NCBI GenBank assembly: GCA_020024615.1
Contig: JAHHTP010000001.1
Span: forward strand, 1-64,000
Source of the DNA: Oscillospiraceae bacterium
GTDB taxonomy: Bacteria > Bacillota > Clostridia > Oscillospirales > Ruminococcaceae
Direction of reading: 5' to 3'
DNA length: 64,000 nt
The translations under genes and the position numbers were made by a program. This document shows, in pieces, positions 25,748 to 33,798 of the stretch (positions within the stretch are counted from its first letter, which is position 1; every line of letters starts with the position of its first letter). The notes below the pieces were generated by a model. The model was not told the origin of the DNA. It ran no database searches and saw only the letters and a list, made by a program, of their open reading frames with translations.

Positions 25748-27208
25748 ATGGAGCAGGAAAGCGGTAATAATTCGAAATGGAAGATTATTTCAGGCTTGTT
25801 CTGGCGATTTGGAGAGCGATTTGCAGCACAGGGCGTTTCTTTTGTGGTCTCCCTTGTGCTTGCCAGATTGCTGCTGCCGGAATATTATGGAATTGTCAGC
25901 ATTGTAAAGGTGTTCTTGCTGATGTTTAAAGCGGTGGTGCAGGACGGATTTGGCTATGCGCTGATTCAAAAAAAGGATGCGGATGAACTAGATTTTTCCA
26001 CCGTATTTTATGTACAGATGGCGCTGGGCTTCGGGTTGTATACCCTGGTATTTTTGGGTGCGCCATGGATTGCAGCCTGGTATGATGAGCCACTTTTAAC
26101 GGCAGTGTTTCGGGTCATGGCATTAAGCCTTCCAATTGGTGCGATAAACTGCGTGCAGCAGTCTTTTGTATCAAGAAATATGCAGTTCAGGCGTTTTTTC
26201 TTTTCGACAATCATCGGAACTGTTCTATCTGCCGGAATCGGACTCGGCATGGCATATGGTGGGTTTGGCGTGTGGGCGTTGGTGGCGCAGGATTTATTTA
26301 ATCTGATTTGTGACACTTTGATTTTATGGTTTACGGTCAAATGGCGACCATGCCTGCAATTTTCCTTTTCTCGTTTAAAGCAGCTGTTAAGTTACAGTTG
26401 GAAATTACTGGTAAGCACATTGATTGATAATCTGTATAACAGTTTATACCCGATGTTGATTGGCAAACTGTTCGGAACAATACAGCAGGGATATTATGAT
26501 CGTGGTGATATTATTCCAAATGTTATTTCTGCTAATGTCACAACAGCGTTTAAGAGCGTGTTGCTTTCGGCATACGCAAAAGAACAGGAAGATACAGAGA
26601 AGTTAAAAGCGATGTTACGGCGCAGTATAAGACTTGCAGCATTTATATTTTTTCCTTTGATGGCAGGATTAATTGCGGCGGCAAAACCGCTGACTCTGCT
26701 ATTACTTGGTGAAAACTGGGTGGCGAGTGTGGTATTTTTGCAGTTTTGCAGTTTGTTTTTTATGTTTGTGCCCATTCATATTATCAATCAGCAGGCAATT
26801 TCTGCTATCGGACGCAGTGATGTTTCGTTGAAGCTGGAAATCGGAAAGAAAATAATCGGTATTGCCATGCTGTTTTGTGGACTGCCATTCGGTGTGCCTG
26901 GATTGCTTATAGGCAAGGCGTTGTCCTCGATTTTGGCTCTTGGGCTTACAGCAGTTCCAAACAGACAACTGTTTGGGTACACCTTCCGGGAGCAGGTGGC
27001 AGATTTGTTGCCGTCCGCCATGTTGTCAACAGTTATGGGAATGGCGGTATGGGGAATTACATTCAGCGGATTCGGGAATTTAGCTGTACTTTTGTTGCAA
27101 GTACTGTTTGGTATTCTACTTTACTGTCTGGGTGCATGTGTGTTCCGAATGGAAAGTTTTGCATATCTTTTGGCGCAGGTAAAAGCGATTATCAGAAAGA
27201 AAAAATAA
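25748..27208 (+). CDS. Wzx/TuaB-type polysaccharide flippase (MOP superfamily)
   Basis: A 486-residue membrane protein with about 12-14 hydrophobic segments. The N-terminal block FWRFGERFAAQGVSFVVSLV followed by LARLLLPEYYGIVSIV is characteristic of oligosaccharide flippases (WzxC/TuaB group) that move undecaprenyl-linked repeat units across the membrane. RNMQFRRFFFSTIIGT and QGYYDRGDIIPN are further family-like segments. It stands alone, without glycosyltransferases, so the exported polymer is unknown. The ATG at 25748 follows GAAAGGCGAAAGT. Confidence 0.9.
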   Translation: MEQESGNNSKWKIISGLFWRFGERFAAQGVSFVVSLVLARLLLPEYYGIVSIVKVFLLMFKAVVQDGFGYALIQKKDADELDFSTVFYVQMALGFGLYTLVFLGAPWIAAWYDEPLLTAVFRVMALSLPIGAINCVQQSFVSRNMQFRRFFFSTIIGTVLSAGIGLGMAYGGFGVWALVAQDLFNLICDTLILWFTVKWRPCLQFSFSRLKQLLSYSWKLLVSTLIDNLYNSLYPMLIGKLFGTIQQGYYDRGDIIPNVISANVTTAFKSVLLSAYAKEQEDTEKLKAMLRRSIRLAAFIFFPLMAGLIAAAKPLTLLLLGENWVASVVFLQFCSLFFMFVPIHIINQQAISAIGRSDVSLKLEIGKKIIGIAMLFCGLPFGVPGLLIGKALSSILALGLTAVPNRQLFGYTFREQVADLLPSAMLSTVMGMAVWGITFSGFGNLAVLLLQVLFGILLYCLGACVFRMESFAYLLAQVKAIIRKKK

Positions 27209-27213
27209 CAAAA

Positions 27214-27243
27214 CCCGGAAGGAAGATCAAACTTCTTTCCGGG
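27214..27243. terminator. Bidirectional terminator between the flippase gene and nagB
   Basis: CCCGGAAGGAAG (27214-27225) pairs with CTTCTTTCCGGG (27232-27243), with one G-T pair. On the minus strand it is followed by TTTTGTTATTTTTT, a strong T-tract for nagB. Confidence 0.88.
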
Positions 27244-27273
27244 CGTTATTATGTGCAAAAGAATATACTTGAA

Positions 27274-28032
27274 TTAGAATTCAGAGATCATCTCCGGGCA
27301 TTTCTCAGCAACTACGGACAGAGCCTCGTCATCGCATACAAAAATTGCGTTTGGATGCATCTGTAAGATGGAAGCCGGAATCTGCGGGGTAACTTCGCCA
27401 CAAGCGGCTTTGTAGATAATGTCAGCTTTTGCTTTGCCGTTTGCTACTAACAGAACGGTTTTTGCTTTCATGATGGAACCGCATCCCATGGTGTAAGCCT
27501 GTTTCGGAACATCGTCGATGGATGCAAAGAAACGAGCGTTTGCTTCAATGGTCATCTGGGTTAAGTCGATGCAGTTAGTTCCTTTTTCAAAGTGATCGCT
27601 CGGCTCATTGAAACCGATGTGACCATCGTGACCAATACCCAGAAGCTGGATGTCAGCACCGCCGAAGCTCTCAATAACAGCGTCATATCTTGCGCACTCA
27701 GCCTCTGCATCCGGGTTTTCACCGTTCGGGATGTTGGTGTTTTCTGCTTTGATGTCAACATGAGAGAACAGGTTGTCATTCATGAAGTAGTAGTAGGACT
27801 GATCATTATCTTTAGTGATACCACGGTATTCGTCTAAGTTGATGGTACGAACTTTGGAGAAGCTGATATCGCCGTTTTCATATTTTTTGATCAGCTCTTT
27901 GTATAGACCGATCGGAGAAGAACCGGTTGCCAGACCTAAAACGCAGTCCGGTTTGTTGATGATCTGAGCTGCCATAATGTTGGCTGCTTTTTTGCTTAAT
28001 TCAGCGTAGTCTTTCGCTCTGATAATTTTCAT
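27274..28032 (-). CDS. nagB: Glucosamine-6-phosphate deaminase
   Basis: Converts glucosamine-6-phosphate to fructose-6-phosphate and ammonia, linking amino-sugar use to glycolysis. Active-site residues align with E. coli NagB at a constant offset of five: Asp67 in NLDEYRG, and Asp136, His138 and Glu143 in GHDGHIGFNEPS. The phosphate loop is LATGSSPIGLY. It has 252 residues, near the usual size. It sits next to GH20, sulfatase and MBL genes, consistent with intracellular amino-sugar metabolism. No nagA is in the window. It has its own promoter. Confidence 0.98.
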   Translation of the reverse strand: MKIIRAKDYAELSKKAANIMAAQIINKPDCVLGLATGSSPIGLYKELIKKYENGDISFSKVRTINLDEYRGITKDNDQSYYYFMNDNLFSHVDIKAENTNIPNGENPDAEAECARYDAVIESFGGADIQLLGIGHDGHIGFNEPSDHFEKGTNCIDLTQMTIEANARFFASIDDVPKQAYTMGCGSIMKAKTVLLVANGKAKADIIYKAACGEVTPQIPASILQMHPNAIFVCDDEALSVVAEKCPEMISEF

Positions 28033-28106
28033 TGGAGTGTACTTCCTTTCAAAATTTTATGAAGAATTCGAAAATCAAAAGTTACGGATTCTTCTAATAC
28101 ATCCAT

Positions 28107-28135
28107 ATTATACCACTATTTTGCTCTAATGTCCA
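28107..28135 (-). promoter_or_regulatory. Promoter of nagB
   Basis: On the minus strand, TGGACA (28135-28130), 17 bases, TATAAT (28112-28107). It overlaps no visible operator. Confidence 0.78.
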
Positions 28136-28160
28136 TAGGGAAAACAGCAGATTTTATAAT

Positions 28161-29003
28161 TTATGCTTCAACAACCTTACCATCATAGGAAACATCGATG
28201 TCGTATTTTTTACCGTTTTCCATCATTTCGGTATAGCCGAGCACTTTGCAGTTATGGGAGAAATGATTCCAGATAAATTTCGTGTTTTCATTGGCGCGTT
28301 TGGTTTTCTTTAACCGATCTGCAACGGCAGCCGCTGAATCAAATCCCATGTGATTTGTCCAGCACTGTAATGCGCCGGAAGTACAGTCAAGGCTCACGAT
28401 ATCAAAATTAAACTGCATTTTTTCGATAAAATTCCAAGTTTCTGGTAGTAGATATCCAGTGTCGTGTGCATATAGCAACTGTTTGCCATCTGGGCAGATG
28501 ATAGCGTAGATTAGACTCTGCTGTTCCAGCGCATGGTCTGCTTTCATCGGGTAAACAGTGTAGTCACCGATTTTATATTCATTGAAAGCAACTAACGGAT
28601 GGAACTGTACATGTTGAGAAAGAACAGCTTCATCATAGGCTTTTAGGGCTTGTTTTGCATTTTCCATAACCGATTCATTTCCATATACATGCAGGATAAA
28701 ATCCTCGTGTGGTCCACAGAAATAACCAGAAATACGGTATGCAAATTCGCATGAGAGCAGGTGGTCTTCATGACTGTGGGTAATCAGAATATTTTTTATC
28801 TTGTCTAAATCCAGACCATAATCCAAAACATGATGATAGGTATCTGGTGGAAAATCCAGCAGCAGATCATCGTTGACAAGTGCCTGACTGCGGGTGCGGA
28901 TATCTTTGCCTTTTCTTTCTCTTGCAGTTTTACAGCTCGGGCAGTTGCACCAGAGTGCTGGCCATCCCTCTGCCGCTGCAGTTCCCAGATAAGTGAGTTT
29001 CAT
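28161..29003 (-). CDS. Metallo-beta-lactamase-fold hydrolase, PhnP-like
   Basis: A 280-residue MBL-fold metallohydrolase. The dinuclear metal site is THSHEDHLL; later ligands are in KADHALE and AHDTGY, and a histidine-rich stretch WNHFSHNC follows. The N-terminal CNCPSC between the first strand and ALVNDDLLLDF resembles the structural zinc of PhnP-type cyclic-phosphate phosphodiesterases. No phn genes are present. It is the last gene of the murC-sulfatase-MBL operon, 26 bases after the sulfatase, so its substrate may relate to sulfated or phosphorylated sugar, but that is a guess. Confidence 0.85.
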   Translation of the reverse strand: MKLTYLGTAAAEGWPALWCNCPSCKTARERKGKDIRTRSQALVNDDLLLDFPPDTYHHVLDYGLDLDKIKNILITHSHEDHLLSCEFAYRISGYFCGPHEDFILHVYGNESVMENAKQALKAYDEAVLSQHVQFHPLVAFNEYKIGDYTVYPMKADHALEQQSLIYAIICPDGKQLLYAHDTGYLLPETWNFIEKMQFNFDIVSLDCTSGALQCWTNHMGFDSAAAVADRLKKTKRANENTKFIWNHFSHNCKVLGYTEMMENGKKYDIDVSYDGKVVEA

Positions 29004-29029
29004 ATTTTCCCTCTATTCTTTTCTATAAA

Positions 29030-30523
29030 TCAGCGGAACATATCGCTGTCTTTTTCCAAACGCGGATGGATTGCAGCAATCTGGCCATTTCCGTTGCACT
29101 GAACTGTGCTTGCGTCAAAGCGTTCGTCGGCGTGTTCTGCGTACCAGTCAAACAGCTCTTTACGCAGCTGCTCAGTGATTTGCTCATAACCCGGTTTGCC
29201 GTACAGGTTCTCTGCTTCGGTCGGATCTTCGGTTAAGTGATACAGTTCGTTCATGCCTTCCCATTTTAAGTAACGATGGATGTATTTCCATTCTTTGGTG
29301 CGGATCATGCGAACCGGACCATATTCATCCATCATAACAATATGTTCCTGACCTTTCATATCATTGCCTCGCAGTACCGGCGCAAAGCTGATACCTGGCA
29401 GTTTCTTGTCAAATTTCTCGTTGATGCCCAGATAATCCATCAGAGTTTGATAAATATCCAGATGTGAGAACATCTCAGATTCAACTTTACCTTGTGGAAT
29501 GGTACCTGGCTGCGAAACCAAGAACGGAACCTGAACCGACTCCTCATACATATTCATTGGGGATGTGCCGTTTCCTTTGCCGAAAAAGCCGTGATGACCC
29601 ATGTTCATACCATTGTCGCCGGTGAACATGACAAGCGTGTTCTCTCGGATTCCCATTTCATCCAGTTTGTCCAGAATCTGACCAATGCACTCATCCATCG
29701 AGGTAATAGCAGCGTAGCAACCCTGTAAATTTTCACGGCGGATTTTTAAGCGTTGTTCTTCTGATTCATATTGCTGTCCCCATGGATGTGCTGGCAGATT
29801 TGGGGTGGCTTCGAATTTGCAGTCGTCATAACGCTCGTAAACCTCTTTTTCATGCTGTTCTTTGCCCCACGGTGCGTGTGGTGCAGTGTAATGTACCGAC
29901 AGATAGAACGGATTTTCTGCATTTTTCTGCTCGTCTAAAAATTCCAGCGCATTTTCAGTGATATAGCGAGTGATGTATTTGTCATGCAGCATGGTAAAGC
30001 TGCCATCTTTTAAAACAACCGGATATTTATAGTTGTCGCCACCCATAGCCTGGGTTCTCCACCAGGTAAATCCTGCCTGTGGATGGCCTGCATCGCCCAT
30101 GTGCCATTTGCCGGAGATACCGCAGGTGTAGCCGTTTTCAGCCAGAGCATCGGTAAAAGTGCGGTGACCATCTAAAAAGCGGATAGCATTTGCATGAGAA
30201 AGTTGGTCTTTCGGCCACTGATATTCCCATGCTGGTTGATCCAGTTTCATGTTCTCTTTGAGTTCATCATCCAGTTCGTCATAATTACAATGTCCCTCTG
30301 CAAGCCAGTCAATCACGCCATGCTGCGACGGAATTTCACCGGTAAACAGCGACATTCTTGCTGGAGAGCAAACTGGGGAAGCACAGAAGAAGTGTTCAAA
30401 GCGAATACCTTCTGCGGCAATACGGTCTAAATTCGGGGTGATCAGGTCTTTATTACCGGCACAATTCATCCCCCAGTTGCCGTGGTCATCTGATACGATG
30501 AATACGATGTTTGGTCTGTTCAT
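29030..30523 (-). CDS. Type I sulfatase (formylglycine-dependent)
   Basis: Arylsulfatase-family enzyme hydrolysing a sulfate ester, probably on a sugar. The modification signature is C52-S-P-A-R-M-S-L-F-T-G, where Cys52 would be oxidised to formylglycine by an anaerobic sulfatase-maturating enzyme encoded elsewhere. Metal ligands are in NIVFIVSDDHG and in MFTGDNGMNMGHHG. The 497-residue length fits. There is no signal peptide, so it acts inside the cell on imported substrate. It lies 19 bases behind murC and 26 bases ahead of the MBL gene on the same strand. With GH20 and GH123-like enzymes nearby, a sulfated GlcNAc/GalNAc glycan such as mucin or a glycosaminoglycan fragment is plausible. Confidence 0.93.
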   Translation of the reverse strand: MNRPNIVFIVSDDHGNWGMNCAGNKDLITPNLDRIAAEGIRFEHFFCASPVCSPARMSLFTGEIPSQHGVIDWLAEGHCNYDELDDELKENMKLDQPAWEYQWPKDQLSHANAIRFLDGHRTFTDALAENGYTCGISGKWHMGDAGHPQAGFTWWRTQAMGGDNYKYPVVLKDGSFTMLHDKYITRYITENALEFLDEQKNAENPFYLSVHYTAPHAPWGKEQHEKEVYERYDDCKFEATPNLPAHPWGQQYESEEQRLKIRRENLQGCYAAITSMDECIGQILDKLDEMGIRENTLVMFTGDNGMNMGHHGFFGKGNGTSPMNMYEESVQVPFLVSQPGTIPQGKVESEMFSHLDIYQTLMDYLGINEKFDKKLPGISFAPVLRGNDMKGQEHIVMMDEYGPVRMIRTKEWKYIHRYLKWEGMNELYHLTEDPTEAENLYGKPGYEQITEQLRKELFDWYAEHADERFDASTVQCNGNGQIAAIHPRLEKDSDMFR

Positions 30524-30542
30524 ATAAATTCCTCCAAATTAA

Positions 30543-31910
30543 TTATTTTAAGTGGTCAATGATTTTATTTGCCACTTTATAGACATCTCCGCAGCCGAGG
30601 GTGATGATTAAATCGCCCGGCTGTGCGCCGTCTGCAACTTCATCTGCAACTTCATCAAAGGTAGCAAACCATTTGCAGCCCGGAATCAATGCCGCGAGAT
30701 CGGCTGAATAGATGTTGTAATCGTCATTTTTTTCTCTTGAACCCATGATTTCAGTCAAGGTAACGCAGTCTGCAATCTGTAAAGCATCTGCAAAATCGGA
30801 AAGCAGGCGTTTGGTGCGGGAATAGGTGAATGGTTGATGTACCGCCCAGACGCGTTTGAAATTCAGTTCTTTTGCAGCTTTCAGGGTTGCAGCAATTTCG
30901 GCTGGATGGTGTGCATAGTCATCTGCGATGGTGATACCGTTGATCTGAGCAAGTACCTCGAATCTTCTACCAGAACCGGTAAATTCTAACAATCCAGATT
31001 TGCAGTCATCAAAAGAAACACCCAGTTCCATAGCAGCGGCAATCGCAGCAGCTGCATTGACCTGATTATGCTCACCAGGAACCAGCAGTTCTATGTTACC
31101 CAGAACAGTGCCTTTGTAAAGAAGCGTGAAGCTTTGATGAATACCTGTACCGATGTGGCCGTTTGTGACACGGTAATCACAGGATTCGCTTCTGCCAAAG
31201 GTGATTTTCTTTTGATCCAAACGGGCAGCAACTTCCATCGAGTTGATATCATCCCCGTTGACGATCAGTGCTTTGGTGGTAGTAGAAGCGAATTTTTCAA
31301 AGGAGTGTTTTAAATTCTGCATCGTCTTGAAATACTCCATATGGTCGGAGTCGATGTTCAAGATTACGGCATAAGCCGGTTTTAAGCGAAGAAAATGATC
31401 CTGAAATTCACAGGCTTCGGTAACCATGCAGTCAGACTTTCCGACTCTGCCGTATGCACCGATGCTTTTGAGTTTACCACCGATCACAGCGGATGGGTCT
31501 TTGCCTGCATGCAGAAGAATCTGGGTAAGCATAGAAGATGTGGTAGTTTTACCATGTGTTCCAGATACGCAGATAGCATTTTCAAATGAGTTGTTAATAA
31601 TGCCGAGAATTTCGGCGCGTTCCATCATCGGAATACCGCTTTCCTTTGCGGCAACTAGTTCTGGGTTATCCGGTAGGATGGCAGCGGTATAGACAATCAA
31701 GTCGGCACCCGCAATATTTTGAGCCTTCTGTCCGATGGTAACTGGGATGCCAAGTGCGCGCTCCATGTCTACAATTGAGGAAGGATTATTATCCGAACCG
31801 GTTAAATAGAAACCCTTATCGTGCAGAATCTGTGCAATCGGAAACATTCCTGATCCGCCGATGCCGATAAAATGAATATGTTTTTTGTCTTTCAAAATGG
31901 AATTGTTCAA
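30543..31910 (-). CDS. murC: UDP-N-acetylmuramate--L-alanine ligase
   Basis: Adds the first amino acid of the peptidoglycan stem peptide. It has the nucleotide-binding motif HFIGIGGSGM near the N-terminus, the ATP loop GTHGKTTTS, the EACEFQDHFL region and the C-terminal DDYAHHPAEI motif. I place the start at TTG 31910 (minus), since GAGG lies about eight bases upstream and the product MNNSILKDKKHIHFIGIGG matches MurC N-termini. The frame extends to a TTG at 31943 that has no ribosome binding site. The product has 455 residues. It heads an operon with a sulfatase and an MBL hydrolase, which is not a usual murC context. Its promoter leaves a leader of about 160 bases. Confidence 0.96.
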   Translation of the reverse strand: MNNSILKDKKHIHFIGIGGSGMFPIAQILHDKGFYLTGSDNNPSSIVDMERALGIPVTIGQKAQNIAGADLIVYTAAILPDNPELVAAKESGIPMMERAEILGIINNSFENAICVSGTHGKTTTSSMLTQILLHAGKDPSAVIGGKLKSIGAYGRVGKSDCMVTEACEFQDHFLRLKPAYAVILNIDSDHMEYFKTMQNLKHSFEKFASTTTKALIVNGDDINSMEVAARLDQKKITFGRSESCDYRVTNGHIGTGIHQSFTLLYKGTVLGNIELLVPGEHNQVNAAAAIAAAMELGVSFDDCKSGLLEFTGSGRRFEVLAQINGITIADDYAHHPAEIAATLKAAKELNFKRVWAVHQPFTYSRTKRLLSDFADALQIADCVTLTEIMGSREKNDDYNIYSADLAALIPGCKWFATFDEVADEVADGAQPGDLIITLGCGDVYKVANKIIDHLK

Positions 31911-32076
31911 AGTCAGTACCTCGTTTTCATGCAGTGTCGGCAAAATCAGAAATTCTATAAAAGATGCATACTGGATTTTGTGTGCTTCTGCGTAATTTTA
32001 ATTTTTACTATTGTAATATGAGTTACATTTTGTTATAATAGAAACAGCGGGCTGGAGTCTGCTTTCTCTACTTTTC

Positions 32077-32105
32077 ATTATATAGCAATTTTTGTTATTT
32101 GTAAA
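32077..32105 (-). promoter_or_regulatory. Promoter of the murC operon with a long leader
   Basis: On the minus strand, TTTACA (32105-32100), 17 bases, TATAAT (32082-32077). The transcript would carry about 160 untranslated bases before the chosen murC start. I recognise no riboswitch or T-box in that leader (no conserved T-box tail sequence was found). Confidence 0.8.
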
Positions 32106-32186
32106 GCTTAAATTAAAGGGTTTCCATATAATATGTGTTATTTGAGAAGATATACGGAATAAACAACACAGGAAAGGATTTTTCAA

Positions 32187-33758
32187 ATGAAACGAAAAAA
32201 ACGCATTTGGAATATGAGATTTTTCACTATCACGACTGCGGCGATTTTGAGTTTGTGTCTTAGTACAGCACCGCTTTTACCGGTGTATGCATCCTCAGAC
32301 AGCAAAACCAAAACGCAAAGTCAGACGCAATCTTCCGATACAGGTGATGCACAGAAGAAAGAAAAAGACGATAAAAAAGATAAAGATAAAAAAGGCGAAG
32401 AATCTGCGGTGGATGATGGCACTGGTGTGACAGCTGCTGTTATTGCGGATGCGAAGCCGGAATTTGATATTCACAGCAAAGCGGTCTATATGGTCAATAC
32501 CGATACCGAATCTAATATCAAGGTATACGCTAAAAATGAAAATGAACGCCATTCTCCAGCTTCCTTGACAAAAATCATGACGGCTATCGTAGCTCTTGAA
32601 CACATGAAAAGTCTGGACGATATTGTGACAGTACCAGGCTACATATTCGATGAGTTTTATGGTGTTGGTGTTTCAAACGCTGGTATTGAGCGCGGTGAGG
32701 AAATCACGGTTCGGGATCTGCTGTATGCGCTTATGCTGCGCAGTGCCTGTGAGGCGGGCAGTATACTGGCGGATTATATCTGTCCAGATGATATTCCGGG
32801 ATTTGTGGATCTTATGAACCAGAAGGCCAAGGAAATTGGGTGTACCGATACTAATTTCACCAATGCCCACGGTTTGGATGATAAAAAGCAGTATACCACA
32901 GCCTATGATATGAGTCTGATTACCGCTTACGCGATGAAAAACAAGGACTTTGCGAAAATTTCCTGTTCACCAACCTATGTGATGCAAAAGACCAACAAGC
33001 ATGATGAACGCAAAATATCGCATACCAATTTTATGCTGAGCAGTTATTATGGCGGTTCATACTATTATGAGTATGTTAAAGGAATCAAAACGGGTACCAC
33101 CAGTAATGCTGGTAGAAATCTGGTTACAATCGGCGAAAAAGATGGATATCATTATATGCTTGTTACAATGGGTGCGCCGTTAGAAGATAAAAATGGTGTG
33201 AACTACCCTGACAACTATTCTTATATCGATCAGAAAAATCTGTATGAATGGGCTTTTGATACATTCCGTTTTACTACGGTTATTCAGGAGTATCAATCTT
33301 TGAATGAGGTGGCAGTTCGATTTGGCGAAAACAATAATCATGTTACTGTTACAGCCCAGAAAAAAGTCATCATGCTATTGCCTGAGAAACTGGATATCTC
33401 TACAATATTAGTCGAAACCAAGCTTCCAGGATCGATTGACGCTCCGGTGGTTAAAGGTGATGTTGTTGGAACTGCCGATCTGATGCTTGCCAACGAGGTG
33501 ATAGCAACGGTTTCCCTGATTGCAGAAAGTGATGTTGCCCGCAACGGATTTGCCTATTCGTTGTATCTGGTTACCTCATTTTTTAAAAATCCCTGGGTCA
33601 TTACAGCGCTGGTCGTGCTGGTGATTTTAGTGGGTGTGCTGGTCTACTTTGTGGTCAATGAGCGAAAAAAACGCAAAAAAGAAAGACTGCGCAGAAAACA
33701 CGGCAAATCAAAGCCACCGCTTCCAAAGAAGCCAAATAAGCCGAATACATGGCAATAA
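32187..33758 (+). CDS. D-alanyl-D-alanine carboxypeptidase, S11 family, membrane anchored
   Basis: Trims the terminal D-Ala of peptidoglycan stem peptides. It has a signal peptide (basic MKRKKRIWNMR, then a hydrophobic stretch to VYASS), a Lys/Asp/Glu-rich linker to about residue 75, and the peptidase S11 domain. The nucleophile motif is Ser126-L-T-K129, and KTG lies in GIKTGTTSNAGRN. The second motif, normally SxN, reads S-A-C in LRSACEAGSIL. A C-terminal helix (PWVITALVVLVILVGVLVYF) with a basic tail anchors it. AGGAAAGGA precedes the ATG. Pyruvate kinase follows 40 bases later without a visible terminator. Sporulation DacB/DacF-like roles are possible. Confidence 0.94.
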   Translation: MKRKKRIWNMRFFTITTAAILSLCLSTAPLLPVYASSDSKTKTQSQTQSSDTGDAQKKEKDDKKDKDKKGEESAVDDGTGVTAAVIADAKPEFDIHSKAVYMVNTDTESNIKVYAKNENERHSPASLTKIMTAIVALEHMKSLDDIVTVPGYIFDEFYGVGVSNAGIERGEEITVRDLLYALMLRSACEAGSILADYICPDDIPGFVDLMNQKAKEIGCTDTNFTNAHGLDDKKQYTTAYDMSLITAYAMKNKDFAKISCSPTYVMQKTNKHDERKISHTNFMLSSYYGGSYYYEYVKGIKTGTTSNAGRNLVTIGEKDGYHYMLVTMGAPLEDKNGVNYPDNYSYIDQKNLYEWAFDTFRFTTVIQEYQSLNEVAVRFGENNNHVTVTAQKKVIMLLPEKLDISTILVETKLPGSIDAPVVKGDVVGTADLMLANEVIATVSLIAESDVARNGFAYSLYLVTSFFKNPWVITALVVLVILVGVLVYFVVNERKKRKKERLRRKHGKSKPPLPKKPNKPNTWQ

Positions 33759-33798
33759 TAATTTATTTTAGACACAAGATGAAAGGAACACAAAATTT

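Noticed and set aside
31911..32076. T-box or known riboswitch in the murC leader
   Set aside because: No conserved T-box tail or specifier loop and no other familiar aptamer pattern could be found.
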